DNA of 64,000 bases from Xiphydria camelus. Taxonomy: Eukaryota > Arthropoda > Insecta > Hymenoptera > Xiphydriidae. Numbering within the stretch: the first letter of the stretch is position 1; each line of letters begins with the position of its first letter. Made by a program: the position numbers and the translations under genes. The DNA is taken from positions 21,693,309 through 21,757,308 of the forward strand of contig OY783193.1 in NCBI GenBank assembly GCA_963678675.1, in the 5' to 3' direction. Positions 22,064 to 32,635 of the stretch are shown in pieces. Under the pieces are notes generated by a model. It was not told the origin of the DNA and did not search any database. It saw only the letters and a program-made list of their open reading frames with translations.

Positions 22064-24139
22064 TTAATTGGTATACTTATCGCTAATTCCATCGGACGAT
22101 TCCGATGGTGATTCTGGGGCCGACATCTTACATACTTTAGGATGATAAATATCATATAAACACTTAAAACACAAAATCTCTTTACACCAAGCACATTTCA
22201 TAAACGTTACAAAACCGCAGTTACATTTTTGTTTCAAATTGCTCAATGGGAAACAGACATCATTTATATTATTGAAAAAAGGTCTTTCTTCTATCAATTT
22301 AGACGCAAACCACGCATATTTAATCATCTCGGTGAATGCGGGCGCACTCAACTGATGATGAATAATTGAGTGGATCTTGATTGCGTCTTCTCAAGATGAC
22401 AGTTCTCGTTGTTCTTTTAATAAATCTGACGCATTCTGTAATCTCTTCACGAAATTCTTCACTTGTCGATAAAAGTATACGTCACATGGTTGACACAAAG
22501 GGGTACATTTAGGAGGAATAATTTTTAATGTGCAAGTAACTTCCCCATCACTGTTTGTGAACACGTCGTCATACAAAGTACTATCGGCTTGACCACTCCA
22601 CGAATCGACGAGCAAAACAAATTTATCTTCTTTAACATAAGGCTTCAACGTTGTCTCCAGAAATTTTCTGTATAAATGTGTAGTCAACTTACCTGATTTT
22701 GAGCAAGTAATTACAACATTTCCTAATTCTTTAGTAAGCTGTTCAACTTTTTTGGAAACTTGAGGACCAAAATTATTTGCAGGTTCTTGCAGACAGATAA
22801 AAACGTGGGGGAGCAATTTACCAGATGCAGTGACGCTGTACTGTGCTGTATACGAATGAGTGAGCTTCGATAAGTTTCGTTTTTTAACGAGAACCGTTTT
22901 CGCGCCTTTATAATCCAAACTCCTATTATATGCTGTATCATACTGACACCCGGTCTGGTCACTATTGATGATGAAGTCGGGATGATAGTTAGGCATCAGA
23001 AACCTCGTTGCCACTCTGAATCTTTCCGCTGCTTCCAAAGTTTCCTCCAAGGTCATGTCATTCTTACTGACGAATTTCGTGACTTTTCGTTGTCTTATTC
23101 CGTATTTTCTCTTGAAGTTCTAGACCCAGCAACTGCTTGCTCGAAATGTGAATTTCTCTGAAATGTACGGAAAAGAACTGGATGTAGCCCACTGTTGTAG
23201 ATCTCGTGTCATCACTTGCTCCAATCGGCTTCTCGTTTCTTCAAACCGTTCGAATGTTCCAGAGTTAATCATCCCTATTTTGTCATTCCTAGTGCCACTT
23301 TCCTGGACATCCTTTTTCCATTGAATTAGATAATCCTTCCTTTTCAGCCGTGTGCAACCATGAGCGTGCAGAGACTTCAAACTCCACTTGGGATGAGCCT
23401 GGGCGAGGGCCACAGCTTTGGCCTTGTACTCCAACGGGATGTAATCTTTCGAAGATGGTTCCTCGTCGTCATCAGGACTGTAATTCTGGCTGTAACCTGT
23501 ATCCATCGCTGGATCTGGACACTGCAAGAAGAAAATAAAAAAACACAAATCCAATGAAGTCATGAGAACATTTCCAGAGCAAAAAATACAAGATTACACA
23601 TTACAGAAACATACCTCTTCATATAGTTGCTCTTCATCTGGTTCTTCCGAAGTGATAAGGTCCTCGTCAACGATAAAATGGCCCGTAGTTATAATATCTT
23701 TTATTGTTTGAGCCAATTCCTTTGCCAAAACAATCTCTCGACTTGTGAATTTGTTTGGAGCCGAGGCATCCTTAATTTTCAATCCATCCTCCTCCAGAAT
23801 CTCTGACACAAGGAACCAAGAATTCGAGAAAGTTATTCTCATATCTTCCTCATACTTCAAGCACTCATTACTCATGGGCGATTCTTGACGTTCAGGTATT
23901 CCTGACTCGTTTTCCATTTTCCAAAATACCTTCCAAAGTGTACTAGGTGAACGTTGGAAGAAAACTGATGATAAGACCTCCATCACGTCGACTTTTAAGG
24001 CATTTTCGAACAAAGGGGGAAAATTTGGGAGTAGCTTCGTAGAATAATGAGTAACTGGTAATTGTAGGACATTTTCTAGGTTTCCAGACGAACAGCATAA
24101 TACCCCGCTGACAATAAGAAGGGTTAGAGTGTATAACAT
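22064..24139 (-). pseudogene. Element A transposase (pogo/Tigger-like, DDD), two stop codons
   Basis: Starts at 24139. Exon 1 (to about 23612) begins MLYTLTLLIVSGVLCCSSG, which looks like a secretion signal. A GTATGT donor and TTCTTCTTGCAG acceptor bound a short intron (to about 23536). Exon 2 has a DNA-binding region (LEYKAKAVALAQAHPKWSLK), then catalytic blocks IINSDQTG, LLVDSWSGQ and LCQPCDVYF. The tail has cysteine pairs (CNCG, CAWC, CFKC, then H and C) resembling a zinc-binding domain. In-frame TAG (about 23119) and TGA (about 22391) interrupt it; otherwise the frame is continuous. The end aligns with elements B and C. Confidence 0.83.
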
Positions 24140-24600
24140 AGCAATGAGTAATTGACCCTGGTGTTGACGTCACGAGTGAATTACCACCAAATTTAATGAA
24201 TGTTTCGTAGGAAAATGAGTAATTTGCACTTACCCGGCATTGACGTCATTTAATGTGAAACATAGAAATTGTTACCAAAATTTCACTAATTGCCTTCGAA
24301 TGACACTTACCTGGTGTTGACGTCACGAGTGAATTACCACCAAATTTAATGAATGTTTCGTAGGAAAATGAGTAATTTGCACTTACCCGGCATTGACGTC
24401 ATTTAATGTGAAGCATAGAAATTGTTACCAAAATTTCACTAATTGCCTTCGAATGACACTTACCTGGTGTTGACGTCACGAGTGAATTACCACCAAATTT
24501 AATGAATGTTTCGTAGGAAAATGAGTAATTTGCACTTACCCGGCATTAACGTCATTTAATGTGAAGCATAGAAATTGTCACCAAAACTTCACTAATTTGC
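24140..24600 (-). promoter_or_regulatory. Triplicated 153-bp block with CRE-like sites, upstream of the transposase
   Basis: Three tandem units of 153 bp. TGACGTCA occurs at 24165, 24241, 24318, 24394 and 24471, and a mutated TAACGTCA at 24547, so sites alternate at 76-77 bp spacing. TGACGTCA is the CREB/ATF consensus. The block begins within 30 bp of the transposase start codon, so a promoter or enhancer role is likely, by inference. It could also bind the transposase. Confidence 0.7.
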
Positions 24601-24744
24601 CTTCGAATGATTAGTAACAATCGTTCAAAATATAGTTTTAAATGCAAAAAAATTTTTTATTCACGTTACCTAGATTTATTTTACTTCTAAAGATTAGTAG
24701 CAATAGTTTGAATAATAAAAAAAGTGAAAAAGTTCGAAATTGGC

Positions 24745-24834
24745 AAAAAAAAAAAGATAGTGCATGCACGGGAATCGAACGCGGGACGCCCGCGTGGTAA
24801 GTCTATGTATGCCTTAGCCGACTGCGCCACGCCG
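24745..24834 (-). ncRNA. tRNA-like Pol III unit in the right TIR of element A
   Basis: Mirror of the left unit with the same A and B boxes and an A-run (T-run on its own strand) at 24745-24755. It has a 4-base insertion (CATA) between the boxes relative to the left copy. It also faces inward. Confidence 0.72.
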
Positions 24835-25022
24835 TTATCTTGGATACCGAGTATTACATTACAGTACACACTTTACGCGTCAAAACAATTTCTTTTTTTT
24901 TAAATAAACAAAAGCGCATTGGACAAAAGTAAAGTATGAGCGTTACTCAGGAGACTTCCCTTTATTTATAAAAAAAAATTCATTACAATCGGTGCTCCGA
25001 CTTTCGAAGGGTCCCCTTGTTA

Positions 25023-25225
25023 GTGAGTGTCCAGCGTGGGAAACAGAAAGGGCGGTGCTACGCACCAAGGTTGGGAATGCATTATCATGGGAGGCCCTGT
25101 TGCCTCTCATGATTGAATGCAAGGAAAAGTGGGCCTACGTTGCACATTTTGCAAAGGGAGTTCTAACTCGGAAGGAGGTTGCAGAGAGGGAAAGAGAGGC
25201 TAGGGGTCGCAACCGCTACCGCTAG
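25023..25225 (+). pseudogene. R1-like LINE ORF2, C-terminal end
   Basis: Resumes the R1-like protein after element A: a CPAWETERAVL segment, and a tail rich in charged residues (VAERERE) typical of R1-clade ORF2 ends. The stop is at 25223-25225. Frame and sense fit the break at 21636. Confidence 0.8.
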
Positions 25226-25803
25226 CCGTTTCATAGTGCCTACGACGTTATCCTGAACTGCGACGTGTGCCAATACCGTTGTGCCTGGAGGCTGGGGGTT
25301 TTCCGCCCACACCTTCTTGGCCATGGCTTGCGCCTGTTAGCACAATAATCTAAGTTTAGTTTATATGGTTGTCACCTTGGTAGGGCTCTCCCTTCCGACG
25401 TATGGGACATGAGTAGCGCGCAGTTTATGTCTCCAGTGTCGGCTGGTCTCCCTACCCTTTTGGTGGGTACCCGATATGGCCCTGGTGTTGCCACATTTGG
25501 GTATTTGATGTGTGGTAGACATCGTTTTTCTTCTGATGTCCTGACGCAGACACTGGCATGGTAGCTAGGAGAGTGTCAACTCACCCTCCTTGAGAGCGAT
25601 TTCTGCAGTTGGCTCTCGGGTCTTTTCCGGGAGCTCTCGGCTTAAAGGGGATTTTTCGGCTGGAGGTTAGGTTTAGTGGGTAGGGGGCCCCCGTATTGCA
25701 CTCGCAGGCAAAACATACTGCGGCGGGGTGTCTCGAGTCCCACACGATCCGGGGTATTGCCGCCCCGGTGTGCGTAAAATGCATTCCCCCTCCTTAAAAA
25801 TAA
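25226..25803 (+). mobile_element. 3' untranslated region of the R1-like LINE
   Basis: GC-rich non-coding sequence directly after the ORF2 stop. It ends in an A-rich tail (CCTTAAAAATAAAAAAT), where the next foldback element begins. Confidence 0.65.
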
Positions 25804-26233
25804 AAAATACGTGTGTGTATAATAACATATAATATAAAACAGTTTATAGAAAAATTGTTAGATGTGAAACATCGAAATTCTTCTTTGTAGAAAGTATGCG
25901 ATAGGAAGGATGGACCACGCGTCCGTCGAAAGAACACGTGCGCCAGTGCGCATTTGTATTTATGACTGTGATACTATTAAACGGTACGAACCGTTGTGTC
26001 TAATTCAAAAAGCGCATTTAGTTTACTCTCTCTTAACTCTACCATCGGTACTGTTTAATAGTATCACAGTCATAAATACAAAAGCGCACTGGCGCACGTG
26101 TTCTTTCGACGGACGCGTGGTCGATCCTTCCTATCGCATACTTTCTACAAAGAAGAATTTCGATGTTTCACATCTAATAATTTTTCTATAAAAACTGTTT
26201 TATATTATATGTTATTATACACATACGTATTTT
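25804..26233. mobile_element. Foldback element F1 (about 430 bp)
   Basis: About 190-bp arms: AAAATACGTGTGTGTATAAT on the left mirrored at the right end, including AGATGTGAAACATCGAAATT and ATGCGATAGGAAGGATGGA. Related arms recur at 26925-27240, 50815-50890 and 51620-51950. Non-coding. Confidence 0.85.
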
Positions 26234-26254
26234 TATCTACAACAAAGTATCTTA

Positions 26255-26490
26255 CATCGATGTGGGCCTAAAGTTCATAGATAATAAGATAATGGCGATT
26301 AAATTTCCTTTCCTGGTGAATAAGTTTAGCCTCATATGTTTCTTTGACTTATCAAATATCTATTTACAATCATGATGTATTATAGATTGTACACACATAC
26401 GTACCATATGAGGCTAAACTTACTTGCCAGCGAAGAAGTTTCAATTACTATTATCTCATTATTTATGAACTTTTGACCTATATCGATATG
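26255..26490. mobile_element. Foldback MITE of about 235 bp
   Basis: Imperfect palindrome: CATCGATGTGGGCCTAAAGT on the left against the complement at 26440-26490, and AAGTTTAGCCTCATATG against CATATGAGGCTAAACTT. No coding sequence. Confidence 0.75.
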
Positions 26491-26492
26491 AC

Positions 26493-27627
26493 TTTTCTAT
26501 GCATGGTGGGAGAAGGAAATTCTTCGAAACCACCGAGCTGGAGCATGAAAATTGGCGCCGGGAGAGTACGCAGATTCAGCGCCGTTCGGTTGGTGCTATC
26601 CCCGAAGAAGTACACGTGCACCGCAATAGTCGAATTTATTGCGGGTCTGCACTTTGTCCAAGGAGAGTATAAAAGGCAGAGGGTTTCTGTTGCCTCCCGC
26701 GAGGCTCCTGAAATCTGAGCACGCGGTCGAGGCCCTTCGCTTGCGACCCGGCGCCTGAGTTACTATCTATTTAGCCGGTCAAATAGACTGAAATTTCTCT
26801 GGCAGTAAATTTTTATCGTGTATCCACTGCAATCTAGCTAGATTTATTTTTCTCAACCGAGATTCTAGACTAACTCTCGCTAGATTGTTCTCAATGCTAT
26901 GTCCACTTGAGTAAATCTAGCTGAAAACGAAAGAACACGTTCGCCAGTGCGCATTTGTATTTATAATTGTGATACTATTAAATGGTACAAACCGTTGTGT
27001 CTAATTCAAAAAGCGCATTTAGTTTACTCTCTCTTAACTCTGCCATCAGTCGCTGTTCCGTCTCGCGATTAAACGGAATTCGACACAACGGTTCGTACCG
27101 TTTAATGGTATCACAGTCATAAATACAAATGCGCACTGGCGCACGTATTGTTTCAACGGATGCGTGGTCCATCCTTCCTATCGCATACTTTCTACAAAAA
27201 AGAATTTCGATGTTTCACATCTAACAATTTTCCTATACAAACGGTATTTAAATGTTATTTTTAAACGTGCTAACCAATGATCAATCAATCCTCATGCTTT
27301 CATTAATGAGGGTAAACACTGCTTCGTACACCGATACAGTGAGCGTGTAGTAGTAAGTGGTTAACCTAGGGCTCGGTGAAAGGGGACCATCGTGTCGTGG
27401 CGGAGAGATCCGATGCGTCCCGAGTTAGGCCAGGCGAACGTTGGGACGCAGTTCAGTGAGGAGACGCAGGGTGACCGTTGCCTCTATATCTATATATAGA
27501 ATAGATATAGATATAGGAGGCAATGTTCAACGTTCGCCTGGCCTTAGCGTATTTAGCCACTCCAGTGACGTTTCACGAGCAGCCGGTCTCACCCCCGAAG
27601 CGCGGCATAAGATGTTTCACATCAAAA
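26493..27627 (+). repeat. 1.1-kb dispersed repeat G, copy 1
   Basis: Matches 51179-52312 plus 53354-53374 in the same orientation. It holds a TATA box (TATAAAAG, 26668-26675) followed by an initiator-like region, a nested F1 foldback copy (26925-27240), a second inverted pair (GGCCAGGCGAACGTT against AACGTTCGCCTGGCC) and a terminal hairpin AGATGTTTCACATC (27609-27622). Nothing inside encodes a protein I recognise. It may be the regulatory end of a larger element. Confidence 0.78.
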
Positions 27628-27721
27628 AAAGTACGGTAGTACATTTGTCTTCTATTAGGAATTTAGCTAAATATGTTCGTTTTTAATTTATTCTAAATTC
27701 AACATCTTATTTCTCAAATAT

Positions 27722-28003
27722 TTATGTTGGTCCTGAGGAAGTGGTCATGAAATTTGCAATATTTTCTTTAGTATGTATCCATTGAACAATTACTTTCCCT
27801 TCATTAACACATGACTTTACATAGTCTCCATGAGTAGCAGCCATATGTTTCTTGCTTCCTGTAATTTCTCTCTCTTTTAAATTTAATGTTGTTGACTCTA
27901 TCTGACTATTGACTATCATCGAAATTCTTCAATTTATGGCAGCCATCCATTTGAGCACAAGCACCTGCTGATTTGTTATCACACCAAATAGTAACTGGAT
28001 ACA
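27722..28003 (-). pseudogene. Ty1/copia RNase H remnant
   Basis: Read leftward, WCDNKSA carries the first RNase H catalytic aspartate in the copia form. It is followed, after a frameshift near 27915, by a stretch ending with VQWIHTKENIANFMT, equivalent to the conserved end of copia polyproteins (T.EN.AD..TK). Only the last part of the polyprotein is left. Confidence 0.78.
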
Positions 28004-28799
28004 TTGTTTTTGTAAGCGGCGCGTATACCAACTTCGCGTGTAACGCACGATAATTATTCGCGCGTTTGAAATTGAATGCTCTCGGAAGAACCGCCGAGCG
28101 AATTGCTCGTCGAACTTTTTGAGAGCTCGAGAATGACGAGAATGCGGTAAATGGCGTTGACGACGTACTGTAACTAACTCAGTTTTCGGTCAGCTAAGGT
28201 TTATACGCGGCATTCTCTTTCCTTTAATAAATCAATAAATCGAAAACTTTTTTGGAATTTATAAAATGATTATTAAAGTTTAATTTGGCATATACAATTA
28301 TATGAAAGTCTCGTAAATTAAATTATTAACTATGTTTTCATGAAAACATGACGAGGGTGCAGTTTTCGATCACCCAATCCTGCATGGGAATAAATTTGAT
28401 TATGGATGAGCCTAGTATTCAATCAGGAATTTTAATGTGTACAAAATGAAACAGAATCATTGAAATGGATACTTTTAACTTAAAGGGTTGAAATTAAAAG
28501 TGTGATTGAAAGCTGAGTCCGTTACGATGAAGGCAACGTCTGCATGTAAGTGGTGAGCATTTTCTAAGAAATACGCTTATTGTGTGATTAATATTGACAT
28601 TTCAGGACTTTCGTTTACCCTGGATTACGAGTATCTTTTCCGTGAGATTCATTCTGTTCCTTCGTCTCGTATCCTTGTTTCTTGCTGTTCTCCTTGAGAA
28701 GAAGGGAGTGATCCTCACCAGAACGAGCTTTTCTATCACCACCAATTCTATGCCAGTCCGGGGAAACACGAACAATTAACAAAAGTTATTTATGTATAT
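28004..28799. other. Non-coding sequence, possibly old LTR material
   Basis: No open frame with recognisable similarity. AATAAATCAATAAATC near 28233 could be an old polyadenylation region of the copia remnant's neighbourhood, but no LTR pair is visible. Confidence 0.35.
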
Positions 28800-28849
28800 T
28801 AAATAACGGCGATGATGACGCACTATGGGCGGAAACGCCGAAATTCTGG

Positions 28850-29735
28850 CCAAAAGTCGAAAACGTGTATTAATCGAGGTGAAATTGAGTACTCAGGGGT
28901 TTTTGGGGTCCCTGATTACGAATCCGAAGACAAAATTTAGAAAAACAATATGGCGGATCCAATATGGCGGAAAGGTTCCTCAAAAATTGATCGAATCTGG
29001 GTGAGATTGAGTACTTGGAGGTTTTTAGGGTCGCTAATTATGAAGCCGAAGTCAAAGCTTCGAAAAACAATATGGCGGATTCAATATGGCGGAAAGGTTC
29101 CTCAAACATTGATCGAATCTGGGTGAGATTGAGTACTTGGGGGTTTTTAGGGTCGCTGATTATGAATCCAGTCAAAATTTCGAAAAACAAGATGGCGGAT
29201 CCAAGATGGCGGAAAGGATCCTCAAAAAGTGATCGAATCTGGGTGAAATTGAGTACCCTGGGGTTTTCAGGGTCGCTGATTACGAATCCAAAGTCAAAAT
29301 TTCGAAAAACAATATGGCAGATCCAATATGGTAGAAAGGTTCCTCAAAAATTGATCGAATCTGGGTGAGATTGAGTATTTTGGGGTTTTTAGGGTCGTTG
29401 ATTATGAATCCAATGTCAAAATTTCGAAAAACAAAATGGCGGAACCAAGATGGCGGAAAGGTTCCGCAAAAAGTGATCGAATATGGGTGAAATTGAGTAC
29501 TTGGGGGTTTCCAGGGTCGCTGATTACTAATCCAGTCAAAATTTCGAAAAACAATATGGCGGTTCCAATATGGCGGAAAGGTTCCTTAAAAATTGATCGA
29601 ATCTGGGTGAGATTGAATACTTGGGGGTTTTTAGGGTCGCTGATTATGAATCCAAAGTCAAAATCTCGAAAAACAAGATGGCGGAAAGGTTCCTCAAAAA
29701 GTGATCGAATCTGGGTGAAATTGTGTATTTGGTAA
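28850..29735 (+). repeat. Tandem array, about 120-bp unit
   Basis: About seven units, each with GAATCTGGGTGAGATTGAGT, GTTTTTAGGGTCGCTGATTA, and CGAAAAACAATATGGCGGA. The unit length is about 120 bp. Long open frames arise because the unit is nearly free of stops in one phase. They are not genes. Confidence 0.9.
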
Positions 29736-29762
29736 ACGGTAAATTATTATTAATTTTGAAAT

Positions 29763-30130
29763 GGAGTTATTTGATAAACCAGTTTTTGAATCATCATTTG
29801 ATGAAGATATTGACGTATTACCAAGAATGAGAAATCCGAAGAAAATACGTGCCCGGTAAGTAAATAAAAGATACCTATACCTATTAATTTATAATCAATA
29901 TCTAATACAAAACTGTTCCAGAGTTGACTATTTCGAAGAATACTTACAATGATGTAGAATTCTTCACTCGATTTCGTTTGGAAAAACAAAACCGGCCAGA
30001 GATTATTGGGACATATACGACATCGCATTGCACCGAGGTCGCAAAGAAATGCAGCAATTCAGCCAGCAACGAAATTATTGCCAGCTTTAAGATTCCTTGC
30101 TTTGGGATCAATGCTAATTACTGCAAGTAA
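29763..30130 (+). pseudogene. PIF/Harbinger-like transposase, N-terminal fragment
   Basis: The first exon starts MELFDKPVFESSFDEDIDVL and ends at a GTAAGT donor near 29860. After a TTCCAG acceptor comes VDYFEEY..DVEFFTRFRLEK, like the start region of PIF/Harbinger DDE_4 transposases, and after a frame change LRFLALGSMLITAS, like their LRFYATGSF block. The catalytic core is absent. It lies upstream of, and perhaps in an intron of, the MTFR-like gene. Confidence 0.6.
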
Positions 30131-30164
30131 TCGTTTTGATCGTAATGTTAAAACTTTTAATTAG

Positions 30165-30728
30165 TTATTATTATATGCCGCCACCTCTGCCACCTCCGAC
30201 GACTCCTCACATCGCAAGGAGAGCTAGTTTACAAGACTACAAGTACGTCGATCGGCATAAACCGCCACTGATCTCCCAGAAATTAATGGGCGATATACTG
30301 AAAGACATCGACAAAGTCAAATTGAAACTCGTCGCAAGGTATGATTAAACAATTTTATCGCGGTAAACTTTTAATTCGCCAGGAACAAAGAGGAGTTTCG
30401 CATTGTCAGAATGTCGTGGCTGCGAAGGATTGATTTTGTTCACAGTGGGCTTTTAAACATGTTTTTCAGATCGCCGGGTGAGAGACCTTTGCGAGCCAAA
30501 CGCGAAAATAGCCCTTGCAACGACCTTCAAGAGATCTTACGGAAACGATATATCGCAATGCAATCGCCGGACAGTAGAAATCCCACCGCGACGTTGACGC
30601 TCGATAATTCGTTCCAGATTAAGAACTCGATGATGCTCAATTTCTCTGGGTCGCAGCATTCGCGTCGGACGGTGCTCCAAGGAACGGCTATTGTAGCCTT
30701 GCTTTCCACGCGTAAGATTGAATCATGA
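30165..30728 (+). CDS. Mitochondrial fission regulator-like protein, last two exons
   Basis: Penultimate exon 30165-30338 follows a TTAATTAG acceptor. It encodes a proline-rich run (MPPPLPPPTTP) and then LMGDILKDIDKVKLKLVA. A GT-AG intron (30339-30469) splits a codon exactly, and the last exon (30470-30728) continues with SPGERPLRAKRE, LQEILRKRYIAMQSPDSRN and a stop. This order (polyproline, DVLKDM.KVKL, SPGG.P.RKK, then a helical LI..ALKKKF-like segment) is that of MTFR1/MTFR2 family proteins, which act at mitochondria in fission. It appears intact and is the best host gene in the window. Upstream exons are not visible and are probably beyond inserted repeats. Confidence 0.75.
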
Positions 30729-31187
30729 TTATAATTTTAACTGAGTCAGAGCTCTGGAGAATCAAAATTAATAGATTTCTCTTCTTTTTTTATAAGTGAG
30801 TCTTTCCCTGCTAGGTAATTTCGCGCGACACATTTTAGATTATAGTTCTTTTTTAAATAGGAGGATAGAAGCTCATAGAAACATCGGGAAAATTTTGTTC
30901 TCCCTTCGCTGTTTTACTAGAAAATGCGTTTAAATTTAAAATTTAAGCACGCGCGGGTCTACAATCGCGAGAATCTCAACGGTATCCAATAATATCAACT
31001 AAAGAAGTCATCTACCACTGCATTGTCTTCTATAAGTAACATTTAAATTTATCTAGGTAGGTATTATACCTTTCTTCAATTCGCGTGATTGCAGAGTTTT
31101 CGGGAGCAGAAGTGATACATCCATCGTATAATTTAAATTTTGTACACTTTTTATATGATTCAATTAAAAAAATAGTATAACCATTAC
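30729..31187. other. Intergenic AT-rich sequence after the MTFR-like gene
   Basis: Probably holds the 3' UTR of the upstream gene. I see no AATAAA close to the stop and no other gene or repeat. Confidence 0.4.
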
Positions 31188-31335
31188 ATGTGCACTACTT
31201 ATCACTTCTTACCACTACGTACCACTGCATGCCACTATTCGCCACTGTATACCACTACTGACCACTATTCACCACTGTATACCACTACTGACCACTATTC
31301 ACCACTGTATACCACTACTGACCACTGTAGTGTTC
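31188..31335. repeat. Minisatellite, 30-bp unit
   Basis: ACCACTGTATACCACTACTG and ACCACTATTC alternate; about three full 30-bp units plus shorter CCACT-based units. Confidence 0.88.
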
Positions 31336-31516
31336 AGTCTGCTGTAGTGGTTTTCGACAAGGGGAAAAATGAAGTTAGAACCAAATGGCTCACTCATGTT
31401 CGTGAATATTTACCTGAAAACGTGGGCTCCATAGAATTTGTTTGTGAAATGGATGAGGTTGAATCAACCCAATGGCTCAAGGATTGTGATTTTGATGGTT
31501 GTATTTTGTGTTTTTG
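31336..31516 (+). other. Open-frame fragment of unknown identity
   Basis: A 59-codon frame that opens in the minisatellite and continues with AVVVFDKGKNEVRTKWLTHV and EYLPENVGSIEFVCEMDEV to a stop. Its composition is protein-like and unlike the repeat next to it. I do not recognise the family; it could be a retroposed or transposon fragment. Confidence 0.3.
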
Positions 31517-31639
31517 AGGGTTAGTAATGGTAGGTACAGCATCATTTTTTAATTTTCTTCGACACAATTTCAACCCTACAAATGAGTAACGTGTGGTAAT
31601 TTAGTAAAAAAAAAACAAGGGTAACATTTTATGTTATTT

Positions 31640-31829
31640 ACCTGATCTTATTCCCTCCTCTATAAATTGGTCCGGAGTAAAGTGCATTTCACATAACCCC
31701 TTTCTACCTCACGGATTGAAATCTGCGATGCCAATAAAATCTAGCCATTTTTTACGAAACTCACTGCCTTCCCGTGGAAATTTAAACCGTGAAGGATTAT
31801 TGCAGGATGGAAAACTGCACACAATCATT
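31640..31829 (-). pseudogene. THAP zinc-finger exon 3, with a stop
   Basis: Starts at 31829 with MIVCSFPSC, continues FKFPREGSEFRKKWLDFIG and ends with CEMHFTPDQF, then a GTAAAT donor. This is the C2CH THAP module (C-x4-C ... C-x2-H). A TGA interrupts it after ADFNP. THAP domains bind DNA in host regulators and in P-element-type transposases. Confidence 0.68.
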
Positions 31830-32371
31830 TTTAAAAATAAAATGTAATTTCTTTTCTTTTGCTCTGTGTACTTTTCACTTCACATGTAGGTGGTCCACAC
31901 AAAGCTGCAATGGACGCTTCGAAATTAGCGCGAAAAAGGTCACCTAGTTGCCTGGCGCCAATAGTTCACTCCTTCACCACTAGCTCGCCCCATTGTCGAG
32001 CGCGCACGAGGGTCGCGTATATCCATTCTGTCGTATGAAAATAAATAAATGAATATAAAAATACGTGTTCGAATGAATGGAAATAAATTGCATTGGTTTC
32101 CCAATTAAATTGATCACCCCTATATAAAGAAATACTAACCCCGATACCGTATTTTAACCTTAAAAAATCAATTTTTCACGATAACATTTTTTTCTTTTAT
32201 TATATTTTTTGTAAAAAAATAGAAGAATAAATTGGATGGTTACCGATTTTTTTTTATATCACTCGGACTCAATTTTTTCAACTCCTTGCTGTGGTGAAAT
32301 TTTATTGTTTTCAGTACAAATATTTGGTAATGATTTTCTTCGATTACAGCAGTGTTGTGTGCGTCAATAAA
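31830..32371. other. Spacer between THAP exons
   Basis: A more GC-rich part at 31880-32040 could be the promoter of the exon at 31829. The rest is AT-rich with no gene. Confidence 0.35.
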
Positions 32372-32572
32372 TTATTCAACATTTCCTTGATCATTGGAGC
32401 AATTAGTTGATACATTTGTTTTTTGTAAATCATCATTGGGATTCACTGATACTTGATTGGTAGAATGTTGATCAATATCCACAATTTTATTATCACTGTG
32501 TATTTGCATCAAAACAGCGTTGTTCGATGATTGTGGTGATAAGGGTCTAGGATCTGAACAAAAAAAAATCAA
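32372..32572 (-). other. Possible linker exon downstream of the THAP modules
   Basis: A 66-codon frame rich in Asn, Ser and Asp with no domain (STNQVSVNPNDDLQK). It lies in the same orientation just after THAP exon 2 and may be low-complexity coding sequence of the same gene. Confidence 0.3.
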
Positions 32573-32635
32573 TCAAGGTTATAACCTTGAGTGGATAAAT
32601 TATTGTTGATATTTATACTGAAACAAATTTTACCT

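Larger units (their letters stand above)
21637..25019 (-). mobile_element. Element A: pogo-like transposon with tRNA-like units in its TIRs
   Basis: The ends CAAGGGGACCCTTCGAAAG and CTTTCGAAGGGTCCCCTTG are mirrored, with TIRs of about 350 bp (21637-21988, 24670-25019). TTA is present on the right (25020-25022) and TAA on the left (21634-21636), consistent with a TTA target and one changed base. It splits the R1-like LINE in its coding region, so the target is exact. Each TIR contains one tRNA-like unit facing inward. The interior encodes one transposase on the minus strand, with a triplicated block upstream of it. Confidence 0.9.

Noticed and set aside
20308..25803. R1 insertion at its rDNA target
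   Set aside because: No 28S rRNA sequence borders the LINE; the right edge is a foldback element and the left edge is a truncation.
29015..29735. Two repeat-containing proteins
   Set aside because: They are open frames in the 120-bp tandem array and change with unit number.
28850..29735. CRISPR array
   Set aside because: Units are contiguous with no unique spacers, and the context is eukaryotic.
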